A stretch of 64,000 nucleotides of DNA from Neobacillus sp. OS1-2 (GCF_030915505.1 NZ_CP133265.1:4430001-4494000), one strand, 5' to 3'; counted from the first letter of the stretch, positions 1 through 10,060 are shown. A program made the numbers and translations. Notes: generated by a model not told the origin, from the sequence alone.

Positions 1-165
1 GAATTGGTCACCCTGTTGCCGGGACCTTGGGGATACTTTCATTATGGTTGGTGGAAAATTTGGCATGCCGCCATGATAGATCCAATCTTATTGCTAATGT
101 TATTAGGGTATTATAAGTGGATTTGCAAGCTGGAGGAAAAGGCTGCTTGTAAAAACCATGATTAA
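1..165 (+). CDS. C-terminal fragment of an unidentified hydrophobic protein (5' end outside window)
   Basis: Reading frame 1 is open from the first base to a TAA at 163-165, giving 54 residues. The piece has a Trp/Tyr-rich stretch, then a hydrophobic segment (MIDPILLLMLLGYYKW) that could be the last membrane helix, and a short charged tail. I do not recognise the family. The other two forward frames also stay open for a while, so the reading is uncertain. It ends about 78 bases before the germination gene downstream and could be its upstream neighbour. Confidence 0.35.
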   Translation, partial: ELVTLLPGPWGYFHYGWWKIWHAAMIDPILLLMLLGYYKWICKLEEKAACKNHD

Positions 166-242
166 AGCATATTTTTCAATGCCGTTTAGACAAGCATACA
201 AACATGTACATATAATAAAAGAAAAATGGAAGGGGTGGGTAG

Positions 243-452
243 ATGGCGATCAATCGAGATGGCGTCACGATTGGTACGATTTCTGGTGGTATTGTCAACT
301 TTGGAGGCGCTGTTTATATTTCTCCTATATCAATAACACGAACGACCACTGGTGCGGGTGAGGAAAATAAAGGGGCCGGGACAGCCACAAATTCTACAAC
401 GCAAACAAGTATATCCAGTATATTAGACGTAATCAGCCGGAGCTTACGATAG
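243..452 (+). CDS. GerPA/GerPF-type spore germination protein
   Basis: 69-residue protein. The segment VNFGGAVYISPISITRTT followed by a Gly/Ala-rich stretch matches the GerPA/GerPF family pattern (VNFGD-Y-ISP-S-KT-GSG). In the Bacillus gerP operon these small proteins are needed for germinants to cross the spore coat. Here the gene stands alone, as the many orphan GerPA/F paralogs do. The start is an ATG 3-4 bases after a GGAAGGGGTGG ribosome binding site at about 228-239. A strong hairpin begins 20 bases before the stop. Expected expression is late sporulation in the mother cell, inferred from the family only. The exact paralog cannot be named. Confidence 0.75.
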   Translation: MAINRDGVTIGTISGGIVNFGGAVYISPISITRTTTGAGEENKGAGTATNSTTQTSISSILDVISRSLR

Positions 453-470
453 CCCCGGCTGATTATTTTA
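431..470. terminator. Probable bidirectional terminator between the gerP-like gene and pbuX
   Basis: Perfect 10-bp stem (AATCAGCCGG at 431-440, complement at 455-464) with a 14-base loop, followed by an AT-rich tract. It overlaps the end of the gerP-like gene and lies just beyond the pbuX stop on the other strand, so it can serve both convergent genes. Confidence 0.7.
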
Positions 471-472
471 AA

Positions 473-1776
473 TTACGATGCCTTTAGTTCTTGAGAAGAC
501 TGGCTTTGCTTCAACGGTTTTGCGACATTGAAAACGATATTTAGGAAAATGGCTGTTAAACTACCAGCGACTATCCCGCTATTTGTTAAGATTTTAATAC
601 TTTCCGGTAACTGGGCAAATAAATCAGGAACGGTGGTAACTCCTAACCCAACACCAACAGAGCAAGCAATGATCAAGAGATTCTCTTGAGAAGAAAAATC
701 AACCTTGCTGAGCATTTTTATTCCAGAAGCAATTACCATCCCAAACATGGCTACCATTGCACCCCCGAGTACGGAGGTAGGAATCACCGTGGTTAAGGCA
801 GCAATTTTTGGAACAAATCCAAGGAAAATTAAGATTCCAGCAGCTGTATAAATGACTTTTTTGTCTTTCACACCTGAAAACTGGACAAGGCCGACATTTT
901 GCGAATAGGTGGTATAGGGGAATGAATTGAATACGGCCCCGATGACACTAGCTAAACCTTCAGAACGATAGCCTTTGACCAAATCTTTCTCCGTAAGCTT
1001 CCTGCCAGTAATATCACTTAAAGCAAAATAGACACCGGATGATTCTACAAGACTCACAATCGCCACAAGGGTCATGGTAATGATCGGAGCTAATTCAAAT
1101 GATGGTGTAGCGAAATGGAAAGGGGTTACCATATGGAACCACGAAGCCTCACCGACGGCAGAAAAGTTTACTTTCCCCATAAAGAAAGCTACAGCTGTTC
1201 CAGCCACTAATCCTAAAAGAATAGAAATAGCGCGAATAAAACCTTTAAAAAATCGGTAAAGAATAATAATAAATAGCAACGTACCAAACGCAAGAGCGAT
1301 ATTGGAAATTGACCCGAAGTCAGGGCTACCTTGACCGCCAGCCACGTTATTCATAGCAACTGGAATCAATGTTGTTCCAATGATCGTGACAACAGAACCG
1401 GTAACAACTGGCGGAAAGAAGCGGATCAGCTTTCCAAAAAAGGTCGCAATGAGCATAACAATAATACCTGAAACCAATATCGATCCGTAGATAGCGGAAA
1501 GACCATACTGTCCGCCAATGGCAATAATTGGCCCCACAGCGGTAAACGTACAGCCCAGCACGATCGGCAGTCCAATACCGAAATAACGATTTTGCCACAC
1601 TTGAAGCAATGTGGCGATTCCACTTGTCAGAATATCAAGTGAAACTAAATAGGCTAATTGTTTACTAGAAAGACCAAGTGCACCACCGATGATAAGAGGG
1701 ACAATCACGGCTCCAGCATACATCGCTAATACATGCTGAATCCCTAAAGAAGCGGTTTTCAAAGGATTTTGTTTCA

Positions 1777-1777
<1 letters not shown>
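473..1777 (-). CDS. pbuX: Xanthine permease PbuX (NCS2 family)
   Basis: 434-residue integral membrane protein with about 12-14 hydrophobic segments, the usual size for NCS2 nucleobase:cation symporters. It imports xanthine for salvage. Family features are the N-terminal GIQHVLAMYAGAVIVP segment and the QNVGLVQFSGVKDK region. It is the second gene of the xpt-pbuX operon: its ATG overlaps the xpt stop by one base (TAATG), indicating translational coupling. Expression should follow the guanine riboswitch and PurR-type sites upstream of xpt. The partner gene and riboswitch argue for xanthine rather than uracil or uric acid as substrate. Confidence 0.95.
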
Positions 1778-2457
<680 letters not shown>

Positions 2458-2514
2458 AAATGTCCAAAAGGGAACAGAAAAGCGCACTATTAACCTACGC
2501 ATTTTTCTCATTAC

Positions 2515-2586
2515 CCACTCATAGTCGGATTATTTACGGTAATCCGGTAGAAACTTGCAGGCCATATCCCTGCGATTATACGAGCG
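2515..2586 (-). promoter_or_regulatory. Purine (guanine-class) riboswitch aptamer
   Basis: Reading the minus strand, the order is P1 (CTCGTA/TATGAG), J1/2 TATAATC, P2 (GCAGG/CCTGC) closing the GATATGG loop, the AGTTTCTACC joining segment, P3 (CGGATT/AATCCG) closing ACCGTAA, then GACTATG. This is the canonical purine aptamer. The specificity base in GACTATG is C, as in guanine/xanthine-sensing members; adenine sensors have U. It controls xpt-pbuX transcription by termination. Confidence 0.96.
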
Positions 2587-2609
2587 AAGTCTTATTCATT
2601 TATGTTCAC

Positions 2610-2637
2610 ATTATAACATGGGGAATCTATAATTCAA
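2610..2637 (-). promoter_or_regulatory. Sigma-A type promoter of xpt-pbuX
   Basis: On the minus strand TTGAAT (2637-2632), a 16-bp spacer and a perfect TATAAT (2615-2610). Transcription would begin near 2603, some 20 bases before the aptamer. Confidence 0.8.
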
Positions 2638-2651
2638 CCCCTATTTCCAAA

Positions 2652-2695
2652 GAAGACGAACAATCATTTGAATACCAGAGGAATTGTTCGCCTTT
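2652..2695. promoter_or_regulatory. Inverted PurBox pair (putative PurR operator) upstream of xpt
   Basis: Two CGAACAAT motifs face each other: 2657-2664 on the plus strand and 2690-2683 on the minus strand, with 18 bp between. They carry the invariant CGAA core of the Bacillus PurBox (AWWWCCGAACWWT); the minus-strand box fits 11 of 13 positions, the plus-strand box 10 of 13. PurR sites are inverted pairs about 16-17 bp apart. The pair starts 15 bp upstream of the xpt -35 element. Confidence 0.7.
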
Positions 2696-2827
2696 ATAAA
2701 ACGCTTTCTTAAATTAGTTCATATCACAAAACAATGATTGAATACGTATTCATTTTCCGTTACTATAAAGATATATTTTACTATTCAGAAAATTCTAAAA
2801 TATATTACTGAAATCGGAGGAATGAAC

Positions 2828-4483
2828 ATGGTAGAAAAAACTCGACCTTATTGGCCGGCCCAGTTACCAGCTGAACTATCATATTTACAAGGTGAAAAAA
2901 CGCTTGTGGCTTACCTTGAACACCATGGGAAAACGAATCCATCTGCTATAGCCTATATTTTTTATGGTGCCGAAATCACATGGGGGACCCTCCTCGAAAA
3001 CGTAAATCGTTTTTCCCGATATTTAGGAGCTAAGGGAGTAAAGAAGGGCAGTTGTGTGGCCCTTTATTTACAAAACTGTCCCCAGTATATCATTGCTCAC
3101 TTTGCGATTCAGAAACTTGGCGGGGTGGTGGTTCCATTAAATCCGATGTTTAAAGAAAATGAGTTAGCCTATTATTTAGAAGAAGCGCCTATCGAAGGAA
3201 TCATTGCTGGTTCCGAAGGATATCCTCACGTAAAAAAAGCAATTGAGAAAACCCGCCCTTTATCATTTATTGTCACAACCACCTACGAAGCTTTTCTCCC
3301 TGAACAAACAAATTGGAAGTTCCCTGAAGAATTTCTTTTTCCAAAACAAACATTCCCTGATACTGATGATTTCCACGAGATTCTCCAAAGCGAATTACCT
3401 TACGAAAAAAATGAAGCTCTGGATTTATGGAATGACGTTGGATTAATGGTTTTTACATCAGGAACAACCGGCCGTCCGAAAGGAGCCTTGCTGACTTACG
3501 GAAATGCCTTATTTAAAACAGCTGCGACAGTCCAGGCAAATGGGATGAGTGACCAAGAAATACTCATGGCTAGCGCTCCTTTATGCCATATTGCCGGAAT
3601 GGTGATGGGTTTAAACACGCCTGTTTATACTGGCAGACCCTGTGTGTTGTTCACACGCTTTGACCCCATTGCAACAGTAGCAGCTATTGAGACTTATGCT
3701 GTAAGTTTTTGGTACAGCATCGCCCCGATGAATTGGTCGATTTTACAATTACCTGGGATTGCTGAGAAAAATTTATCCAGCTTGAAAACCAATTTGGCTA
3801 CAAGCTTTGGTGTTCAGGTAACAAAAGAACTGGCAGAAAGTTGGAGGTCTGTTACGAAGGGGTGCGCTCTTTATGAAGCATCGTACGGGTTAAGTGAAAC
3901 CCATACCTGTGATACCTTCATGCCACAGGAGCAAATTAAATTTGGCTCCTGTGGAATCCCTATCTATGAAACGGCAATCCGGATTGTTGATCATGAGACA
4001 GGAAGAGAGCAGCCGGCAGGGAAACATGGGGAAATTGTTGTTAAAAGCCCTGGCGTTTTTAAAGGTTATCTAAACCGACCGGAAGCCACAGCAGAGACCT
4101 TAAAGGATGGCTGGGTTCATACCGGTGATATCGGGTACCTTGACGAAGATGGCTATTTATATTTCCTTGGCAGGGTGAAAGAAATGATTAAAAGCTCCGG
4201 TTATAGTATTTTTCCTGAGGATGTAGAGGCGCTTTTAAATCTTCACCCGGCGATTCGGCAATCTGCTGTCATTGGTGTTCCCGACCCAATCAAAGGTGAG
4301 GTAATTAAAGCATTTGTTGTCTTGCATGATGGGCAAAGGGACAATTTAACAGCCGCGGATCTTATCCAATGGGCAAAGGAGACAATGGCTGCCTATAAAT
4401 ATCCACGATATGTCGAAATCATTGATCAGCTTCCGGCTACATCATCTGGAAAAGTGCTGAGGAAATTATTAAAAGAAGAATAG
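2828..4483 (+). CDS. Class I adenylate-forming acyl-CoA ligase (long-chain fatty acid-CoA ligase-like)
   Basis: 551-residue ANL-superfamily enzyme that should activate a carboxylic acid with ATP to its CoA thioester. Motifs: P-loop SGTTGRPKG at about residue 211, YGLSETHT at about 353, the hinge/ATP motif (HTGDIGYLDEDG, then GRVKEMIKSSGYSI) near 430-460, and the C-terminal catalytic lysine in PATSSGKVLRK near residue 543. The start is the ATG at 2828 (MVEKTRPYWP), 4-5 bases after GGAGGAATG; a nearer ATG at 2822 and the long upstream extension are less likely. It lies 9 bases before a carboxyltransferase gene, so the two form an operon that may activate and carboxylate (or decarboxylate) an acyl-CoA. 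Substrate unknown. Confidence 0.85.
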   Translation: MVEKTRPYWPAQLPAELSYLQGEKTLVAYLEHHGKTNPSAIAYIFYGAEITWGTLLENVNRFSRYLGAKGVKKGSCVALYLQNCPQYIIAHFAIQKLGGVVVPLNPMFKENELAYYLEEAPIEGIIAGSEGYPHVKKAIEKTRPLSFIVTTTYEAFLPEQTNWKFPEEFLFPKQTFPDTDDFHEILQSELPYEKNEALDLWNDVGLMVFTSGTTGRPKGALLTYGNALFKTAATVQANGMSDQEILMASAPLCHIAGMVMGLNTPVYTGRPCVLFTRFDPIATVAAIETYAVSFWYSIAPMNWSILQLPGIAEKNLSSLKTNLATSFGVQVTKELAESWRSVTKGCALYEASYGLSETHTCDTFMPQEQIKFGSCGIPIYETAIRIVDHETGREQPAGKHGEIVVKSPGVFKGYLNRPEATAETLKDGWVHTGDIGYLDEDGYLYFLGRVKEMIKSSGYSIFPEDVEALLNLHPAIRQSAVIGVPDPIKGEVIKAFVVLHDGQRDNLTAADLIQWAKETMAAYKYPRYVEIIDQLPATSSGKVLRKLLKEE

Positions 4484-4492
4484 GAGATAGAA

Positions 4493-6040
4493 ATGGAATC
4501 GTTACAAAATCTAACTAATGAGTTGCGGGCAAAGAAAGAGGCTGCCCTTCTGGGTGGTGGCTCTACCAAAATAAACGCTCAGCATGACCGTGGGCTGTTA
4601 ACGGCACGGGAACGAATAGAAATGTTAGCGGACAGCGGCACCTTTTTGGAGCTTGGGATGCTAAATACTTCAGATGTAAGCGGGGCAGAGGGAAAGAGCT
4701 ATGGTGATGGTTTACTAGCAGGAATTGGGAAAGTAAATGGACGACCCGCTGTGATTCAAGCAGGGGACAAAACTGTTTTTGCCGGGACAGAAGGTAATGT
4801 CCATATCCGAAAATCAAAAAGTATTCACGAATTTGCTGTAAAAAATGGACTCCCCATTTTCTCACTCCATGAAGGAGGCGGCTTACGGATGCCCGATGGA
4901 ATGGGGTCTGATGGAATCAGCGATAAATTGTTTCCGCGTGAAATGCTCACATTACACCGACAAGTTCCAACGATGACAGCGATTCTTGGGGATAGCTTTG
5001 GCGGTCCGACCTGGACAGCAGTTTCTTCTGATTTTGTCACCCAGCTACAGGGTACCTGTATGGCCATCGCCGGTCCTCGAATGCTCGAACTGGCAAATGG
5101 ACAAAAATTATCGCCGGAAGAATTGGGTGGAGTAGATATACACCATAAGTTTACGGGACAAATTGATGATGATGGTGCTACAGAAGAGGAATGTATCGAA
5201 CAGTTAAAGACATTTTTTACTTATCTGCCACAACACGCCGGTGCACGGCCAAATTATCGAAAAACACACGACGATCCCTATCGGTTAGTAGAGGAAGTAT
5301 TAACGATTCTGCCACAGCAGAAAAATCGTGTCTATGATATGAAAAGAATCATTGAATCACTGGTGGATGAAGGTCTAATGTTCGAATATCAAAGGAAATT
5401 CGCTAAGGGAATTATTACTGTCTTTGCCCATTTAAATGGCCATGTCGTAGGTATTGTTGCCAATCAGCCAAACCAATTCGCTGGAGCACCGGGACCACAA
5501 GAATGTCAAAAGGCAACTGAATTTATCTGCCTGTGTGATTCCTATCATATTCCGCTCATTTTCCTCCATGATACTCCGGGATTCCGGATCAGCAGTGAAG
5601 CAGAGCGGGCGAAAATGCCAACGAAAATCATGGTGTGGAATCAGGCCTTGGCGTTATCAACGGTTCCCAAAATTTCAGTCGTTATTCGAAAAAGCATTGG
5701 TGCTGCCTATGGGAATATGTGCGGACCCGGAATGGGCGCAGATTTAGTCGTAGCCTGGCCGACAGCAGAGATTAATTTTACCGGTCCAGAGGTCGGCGTT
5801 AATGTTGTGTTTGGAAGGGAGCTTGCACGGGCTGAAAATCCAAGTGAGGAACGAAAGAAACTGTTAGAATTATGGTCATTTGATAGTTCACCATACAAAG
5901 CCGCAGCAAAACATTTAATTGATGATGTCATACAGCCGAATGAAACACGGAAATTTCTCTGTCAATCCTTAGAATTTCTCCTTACCTCAAAACGTGAAAA
6001 AAGCGAGCGCCTTTTAGCAGCCTGGCCTACGGGAATTTAA
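4493..6040 (+). CDS. Acyl-CoA carboxylase carboxyltransferase (beta) subunit
   Basis: 515 residues, the usual size of propionyl/methylcrotonyl-CoA carboxylase beta subunits. It has the two crotonase-like halves of the carboxyl transferase domain, with LTARERIEMLAD near the N terminus and IPLIFLHDTPGF and GAAYGNMCGPGMG in the second half. Such subunits move CO2 between biotin and an acyl-CoA. The ATG follows an AGGAG site and lies 9 bases after the acyl-CoA ligase. No biotin carboxylase or biotin carrier gene is present in the window, so the partner must be encoded elsewhere or the protein works in another complex. A terminator follows. Confidence 0.88.
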   Translation: MESLQNLTNELRAKKEAALLGGGSTKINAQHDRGLLTARERIEMLADSGTFLELGMLNTSDVSGAEGKSYGDGLLAGIGKVNGRPAVIQAGDKTVFAGTEGNVHIRKSKSIHEFAVKNGLPIFSLHEGGGLRMPDGMGSDGISDKLFPREMLTLHRQVPTMTAILGDSFGGPTWTAVSSDFVTQLQGTCMAIAGPRMLELANGQKLSPEELGGVDIHHKFTGQIDDDGATEEECIEQLKTFFTYLPQHAGARPNYRKTHDDPYRLVEEVLTILPQQKNRVYDMKRIIESLVDEGLMFEYQRKFAKGIITVFAHLNGHVVGIVANQPNQFAGAPGPQECQKATEFICLCDSYHIPLIFLHDTPGFRISSEAERAKMPTKIMVWNQALALSTVPKISVVIRKSIGAAYGNMCGPGMGADLVVAWPTAEINFTGPEVGVNVVFGRELARAENPSEERKKLLELWSFDSSPYKAAAKHLIDDVIQPNETRKFLCQSLEFLLTSKREKSERLLAAWPTGI

Positions 6041-6067
6041 GAGATGTAAGAAACCATTACTAACTAG

Positions 6068-6104
6068 CAGACCAAATCACAGAGTGATTTGGTCTGTCTT
6101 TTTT
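6068..6104 (+). terminator. Rho-independent terminator after the carboxyltransferase gene
   Basis: Perfect 13-bp stem (CAGACCAAATCAC at 6068-6080, complement at 6084-6096) with a 3-base loop, followed by TCTTTTTT. It may also serve the convergent small spore gene. Confidence 0.92.
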
Positions 6105-6113
6105 CCTTACTAT

Positions 6114-6272
6114 TTAATCTCTTAATGCTCCTGCTTCACGGGAAGTCATTGCACCTTGCCCTTCGCTTACATCCTTCTGAATTTCTTGTTTTACTTTTTG
6201 AGCATTCGTTCCGGCAAATTCCGGATTCATAATAGAACTTAAATTCTCTTTAGCTTGTTGATCATGTTTCAT
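6114..6272 (-). CDS. Small protein resembling gamma-type small acid-soluble spore protein
   Basis: 52 residues starting at the ATG at 6272, 6 bases after a strong GAGGAGG site; the upstream extension lacks such a signal. The centre, PEFAGTNAQKVKQEIQKD, resembles the repeated PEFASETNAQ-V-KQNQ unit of gamma-type SASP (SspE), which stores amino acids in the spore core. The C-terminal AMTSREAGALRD tail is not part of the classic SspE repeat, so this is a relative rather than SspE itself. Single gene, convergent with the carboxyltransferase gene. Confidence 0.6.
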   Translation of the reverse strand: MKHDQQAKENLSSIMNPEFAGTNAQKVKQEIQKDVSEGQGAMTSREAGALRD

Positions 6273-6532
6273 ACACGTCCTCCTCAATCTATGGTCATCA
6301 ATCTTATTATTTACAAAAACTCTAAACATCTCATTAGAAAATAAAGAAATAACCTATATTTAACCGGGTACACTAACAGAGAATAAAAAATATTTGTCCT
6401 CCAGTAGTGAACAAATACAAAAAAATATGATAAAGTATATAATGTAAATCCATACATACCACAGTTTCGCAATCAACTCCGTGTCCTCTGGAGAAGGACA
6501 AATGTGTTTTAATAACGAAGGGGGAATGAAAT
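6273..6532 (+). promoter_or_regulatory. kbl upstream region with a -10 element
   Basis: 260-base gap. A good -10 (TATAAT, 6438-6443) preceded by TGATAAAG lies 90 bases upstream of kbl, without a convincing -35 at the normal distance. The leader contains a short imperfect hairpin (GTCC at 6483-6486 with GGAC at 6496-6499). No riboswitch or T-box signature is visible. Confidence 0.4.
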
Positions 6533-7723
6533 ATGTCCAGTCACACTTTAGAACAATTTTTAAATGAAAATCTCGAAGATTTAAAAGGGAAAGGCCTATA
6601 CAATGTCATCGATCCGTTAGAAAGCCCAAATGGACCAGTTATTACTATTAACGGTAAAGAACTGATTAACCTTTCTTCCAACAACTATTTAGGGTTAGCA
6701 ACAGATGAACGGTTAAAAAAAGCCGCAACCGATGCCATTGAAAAATATGGTGTTGGAGCTGGTGCAGTTCGTACTATCAATGGGACTTTAAGGCTTCACG
6801 TTGAATTAGAGGAAAAATTAGCCGAATTTAAACATACAGAAGCAGCAATCGCCTACCAATCTGGCTTTAATTGTAATATGGCGGCAATTTCCGCTGTCAT
6901 GGACAAAAATGATGCGATTTTATCTGATGAATTAAACCATGCCTCCATTATTGATGGCTGCCGATTATCAAAAGCAAAAATAATCCGTGTTAATCACTCA
7001 GATATGGAAGACTTACGTGCGAAGGCAAAACAGGCGAAGGAATCTGGTCTCTACAATAAGATTATGGTCATTACGGATGGTGTTTTTTCGATGGATGGAG
7101 ACATTGCGTTATTACCTGAAATCGTTAAAATCGCCGAGGAATTTGATCTCATCACTTATGTTGATGATGCGCATGGTTCTGGTGTCCTAGGAGATGGTGC
7201 AGGAACGGTCAAGCATTTTGGCCTTTCTGATAAAATCGATTTCCAAATCGGCACGCTATCAAAAGCAATTGGTGTCGTCGGCGGCTATGTCGCTGGTAAG
7301 AAAAACTTAATTGATTGGTTAAAAGTACGCAGCCGTCCATTCCTGTTCTCGACTTCATTAACTCCTGCTGATGTCGCAGCAAGTAAGAAGTCCATTGAAA
7401 TATTAATGGAGAGTACCGAACTGAACAAAAAGTTATGGGAAAATGGCAACTACTTGAAAAAGGGCTTAAAAGAATTGGGCTTTAACATTGGAAACAGTGA
7501 AACTCCAATTACGCCATGTATTATTGGCGATGAATCACAGACACAGCAATTTAGTAAACGATTGAATGAAGAAGGAGTTTACGCGAAGGCGATTGTGTTC
7601 CCGACAGTTCCAGCAGGAACCGGCCGTGTCCGTAACATGCCAACTGCTGCTCATACGAAGGAGATGCTTGACCAAGCCATCGCTATCTATAAAAAAGTCG
7701 GGAAAGAAATGGGCGTCATTTAA
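6533..7723 (+). CDS. kbl: Glycine C-acetyltransferase (2-amino-3-ketobutyrate CoA ligase)
   Basis: 396 residues, identical in length to classical KBL. A PLP enzyme of the alpha-oxoamine synthase family that cleaves 2-amino-3-oxobutyrate with CoA to glycine and acetyl-CoA. The PLP lysine is in GTLSKAIG (Lys244, the same number as in E. coli KBL), the [13 protein letters not shown] aspartate is the pyridine-N ligand, and SNNYLGLA is near the N terminus. The ATG follows AAGGGGGAATGAAAT. It forms an operon with tdh 89 bases downstream; the pair converts threonine to glycine. Confidence 0.97.
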   Translation: MSSHTLEQFLNENLEDLKGKGLYNVIDPLESPNGPVITINGKELINLSSNNYLGLATDERLKKAATDAIEKYGVGAGAVRTINGTLRLHVELEEKLAEFKHTEAAIAYQSGFNCNMAAISAVMDKNDAILSDELNHASIIDGCRLSKAKIIRVNHSDMEDLRAKAKQAKESGLYNKIMVITDGVFSMDGDIALLPEIVKIAEEFDLITYVDDAHGSGVLGDGAGTVKHFGLSDKIDFQIGTLSKAIGVVGGYVAGKKNLIDWLKVRSRPFLFSTSLTPADVAASKKSIEILMESTELNKKLWENGNYLKKGLKELGFNIGNSETPITPCIIGDESQTQQFSKRLNEEGVYAKAIVFPTVPAGTGRVRNMPTAAHTKEMLDQAIAIYKKVGKEMGVI

Positions 7724-7812
7724 TTTAGGTCATGGCACTTTAAACAATTGGGTAACGTACCTATAAGTAAAGAGATTCATACAGCATAAGTGAAGAGGAC
7801 GGAGAAACAACG

Positions 7813-8757
7813 ATGAAGCGTATTTTAATCACAGGTGCATTAGGACAAATCGGTTCAGAATTAACGTTAAAGCTTCGCGAAATTTATGGCGCAGACAACG
7901 TTATAGCAACAGATATCAAAAAAAATGACAGTGAGGCAGCACTTAGTGGTCCTTTTGAAACAGTAGATGTGACCGATTTGAGCAAAATGGTTGAAACTGC
8001 CAAAAAATATAACGTTGATACGGTGATGCATTTAGCAGCACTTTTATCGGCGACTGCTGAAGCAAAACCTGTTTTTGCTTGGAATTTAAATATGGGCGGG
8101 TTGATGAATAGCCTTGAAACAGCAAGAGAACTAAATGCCCAATTTTTCACTCCCAGCTCGATCGGTGCCTTCGGTCCATCGACACCAAAGGATAATACTC
8201 CCCAGGACACCATTATGCGACCAACTACCATGTACGGCGTAAACAAGGTTGCGGGAGAGTTGCTTGCTGATTATTACCATCACAAATTTGGTGTTGATAC
8301 ACGCGGTTTACGTTTCCCTGGGTTGATATCCTATGTAGCGCTCCCTGGCGGCGGGACAACCGATTATGCCGTGGAAATCTATTATGAAGCGGTTAAAAGT
8401 GGGAAATATTCTTCCTATATCGATAAGGGCACATACATGGACATGATGTACATGCCGGATGCCCTACATGCCATAATTGATTTAATGGAAGCAGATGCAT
8501 CGAAATTAATCCATCGCAATTCTTTTAATGTGACAGCCATGAGTTTTGCGCCGGAAGAAATTGCTGCAAGTATCGCTAAGTATATCCCAGGCTTTGAGAT
8601 CTCGTACGATGTGGATCCGGCTCGTCAAAGTATTGCCGATAGCTGGCCAAATTCCATTGATTGCAGCGCTGCCAAAGCAGAGTGGGGCTTTAATGCAAAG
8701 TATGATTTAGATAGAATGACAAACGAAATGATTGAAAAACTACGTCAGAAACTATAA
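7813..8757 (+). CDS. tdh: NAD-dependent L-threonine 3-dehydrogenase, short-chain (SDR/epimerase-like) type
   Basis: 314 residues. Oxidises L-threonine to 2-amino-3-oxobutyrate, the substrate of kbl upstream. It belongs to the extended SDR (UDP-galactose epimerase-like) form, not the zinc medium-chain form of B. subtilis and E. coli: Rossmann motif GALGQIG at residues 8-14, a [18 protein letters not shown] segment, and the catalytic Tyr141-x3-Lys145 (YGVNK). RFPGLIS and [14 protein letters not shown] fit the SDR-TDH subfamily. Followed by a terminator, so the unit is kbl-tdh. Confidence 0.93.
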   Translation: MKRILITGALGQIGSELTLKLREIYGADNVIATDIKKNDSEAALSGPFETVDVTDLSKMVETAKKYNVDTVMHLAALLSATAEAKPVFAWNLNMGGLMNSLETARELNAQFFTPSSIGAFGPSTPKDNTPQDTIMRPTTMYGVNKVAGELLADYYHHKFGVDTRGLRFPGLISYVALPGGGTTDYAVEIYYEAVKSGKYSSYIDKGTYMDMMYMPDALHAIIDLMEADASKLIHRNSFNVTAMSFAPEEIAASIAKYIPGFEISYDVDPARQSIADSWPNSIDCSAAKAEWGFNAKYDLDRMTNEMIEKLRQKL

Positions 8758-8763
8758 TTTGAG

Positions 8764-8793
8764 ATCCTGAGCCATCGCGGTTCAGGATTTTTC
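8764..8793 (+). terminator. Terminator of kbl-tdh
   Basis: 10-bp stem (ATCCTGAGCC / GGTTCAGGAT, one G-U pair) with a 5-base loop and a following TTTTTC. The 115 bases between this and the selD terminator hold nothing recognisable. Confidence 0.88.
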
Positions 8794-8900
8794 TTATCAA
8801 AATAGCTAGCTTCAAAAATTCCTTGGAGCCCTTATCGCTGCATATTCCCCAAATAATAGTTTCCAATTGAGCATGATGGAACTAACTATTTCATAGTAAT

Positions 8901-8934
8901 AAAAAAATCAGCGAAGCCCAAAAAGGCCTCGCTG
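8901..8934 (-). terminator. Terminator of selD
   Basis: Minus-strand hairpin CAGCGAGGCC / GGCTTCGCTG (8934-8909) followed by ATTTTTTT, directly after the selD stop. Confidence 0.88.
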
Positions 8935-9990
8935 TCATCGTTTTACATAAATAAGTTTCTCTTTTTTCTCCGTAACCCGACCAATAGTGGCCGCCCACGA
9001 GAGCCCAGCTGATTTAAGTTTGTCAACATACTCCCGAGCATCTTCTTCACGAATTGAAACTAGGAGACCTCCTGAAGTAATCGCATCACACAGCAAGAGT
9101 TGTTCTTCTGGCAAGATATCTTCATACACGACATCATCACTTACCCATTTATGATTGGACTTGGACCCACCAGGAACGACACCATCTCGTCCTAATTCAA
9201 GCGCCCCCTCAAGTACAGGGACTTGACTCAATGAAATCTCAAAGCTCACATCACTGCCGCGTGCCATTTCGCTGCTATGTCCAAGTAAGCCAAAACCAGT
9301 TACATCGGTAACGGAATGTGGTTGATAATTCATCAACACCTCAGCTGCCGTTTTATTGAGCATCGCCATGGTTTCAGTTACGATTTGTTCCTGCTCACTG
9401 CTTACCACACTTCTTTTTATCCCAGTGGTTAGGATACCAACACCAATTGGTTTTGTTAACACGAGAACATCTCCCGGTTTCGCCCCGACATTTTTCCATA
9501 CCTTATCAGGATGAACGATGCCGGTAACCGATAGGCCAAACTTGGGTTCCTGATCATCAATCGAATGACCGCCCACCGTAATTGCACCTGCTTCTTTTAC
9601 TTTATCTGCTGCACCCCGAAGGATGTCGGAAAGCATTTCAGCACCAAGTTTCTTAATGGGATAGCCAACAATATTCAAGACGGTTTTCGGCTCACCGCCC
9701 ATGGCATAGACATCACTTAATGCGTTCGCTGCTGTTATTTGCCCGAACATATAGGGATCATCGACAATCGGAGTAAAGTAGTCAACCGTCTGAATTAATG
9801 CAATGGAATCGGTTAAGCGATAAACCCCCGCATCATCAGATGTATCAAGTCCCACTAATAATTCGGGAACAGGTTCTTGTTTTGGTAATAGACGCAACAC
9901 TTGCGCCAGGTCCTCAGGACCAATTTTGCAGCCTCAACCAGCTTTTGTAGATAATGAGGTTAGGCGAATTTTTTCTTGCTCACTCAACAT
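8935..9990 (-). CDS. selD: Selenide, water dikinase SelD, a selenoprotein with in-frame UGA (Sec19)
   Basis: 351 residues when UGA is read as selenocysteine. Makes selenophosphate from selenide and ATP, the Se donor for Sec-tRNA. The start is the ATG at 9990 after GGAGGTGG. The N terminus reads ...STKAG-U-GCKIGPEDL: Sec19 (TGA at 9936-9934) replaces catalytic Cys17 of the E. coli enzyme (GAGCGCK) and the essential Lys22 follows. The rest carries SelD hallmarks: DDAGVYRL, the DYFTPIVDDPYMFGQI metal/ATP segment, LSDVYAMGG, VGGHSIDD, TDVTGFGLLGH. Without recoding, only a later GTG at 9900 could start, losing the active site. A SECIS-like hairpin lies 17 bases after the UGA. Divergent from the SelW-like gene; selA is 1 kb away. 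Confidence 0.95.
9909..9921 (-). other. Putative bacterial SECIS element in selD
   Basis: On the minus strand, 5-bp stem GGTCC/GGACC closing a TGA loop. The loop begins 18 bases after the UGA and has G at its second position, meeting the bacterial SECIS model (short stem, G among the first two loop bases, about 16-37 nt from the UGA). Confidence 0.75.
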
Positions 9991-10029
9991 GTCCACCTCC
10001 ATTTTACTAGTATAACCCTTTCACTTTCA

Positions 10030-10060
10030 TTCCGCACTTCTTGCGCAAACATTTGCGGAA
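10030..10060. repeat. Inverted repeat in the selD / SelW-like divergent promoter region
   Basis: TTCCGCA (10030-10036) and TGCGGAA (10054-10060) are perfect complements, centred at 10045 in the 140-bp gap between the divergent selenoprotein genes. A dyad here could be an operator shared by both; no regulator is identified. Confidence 0.45.
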
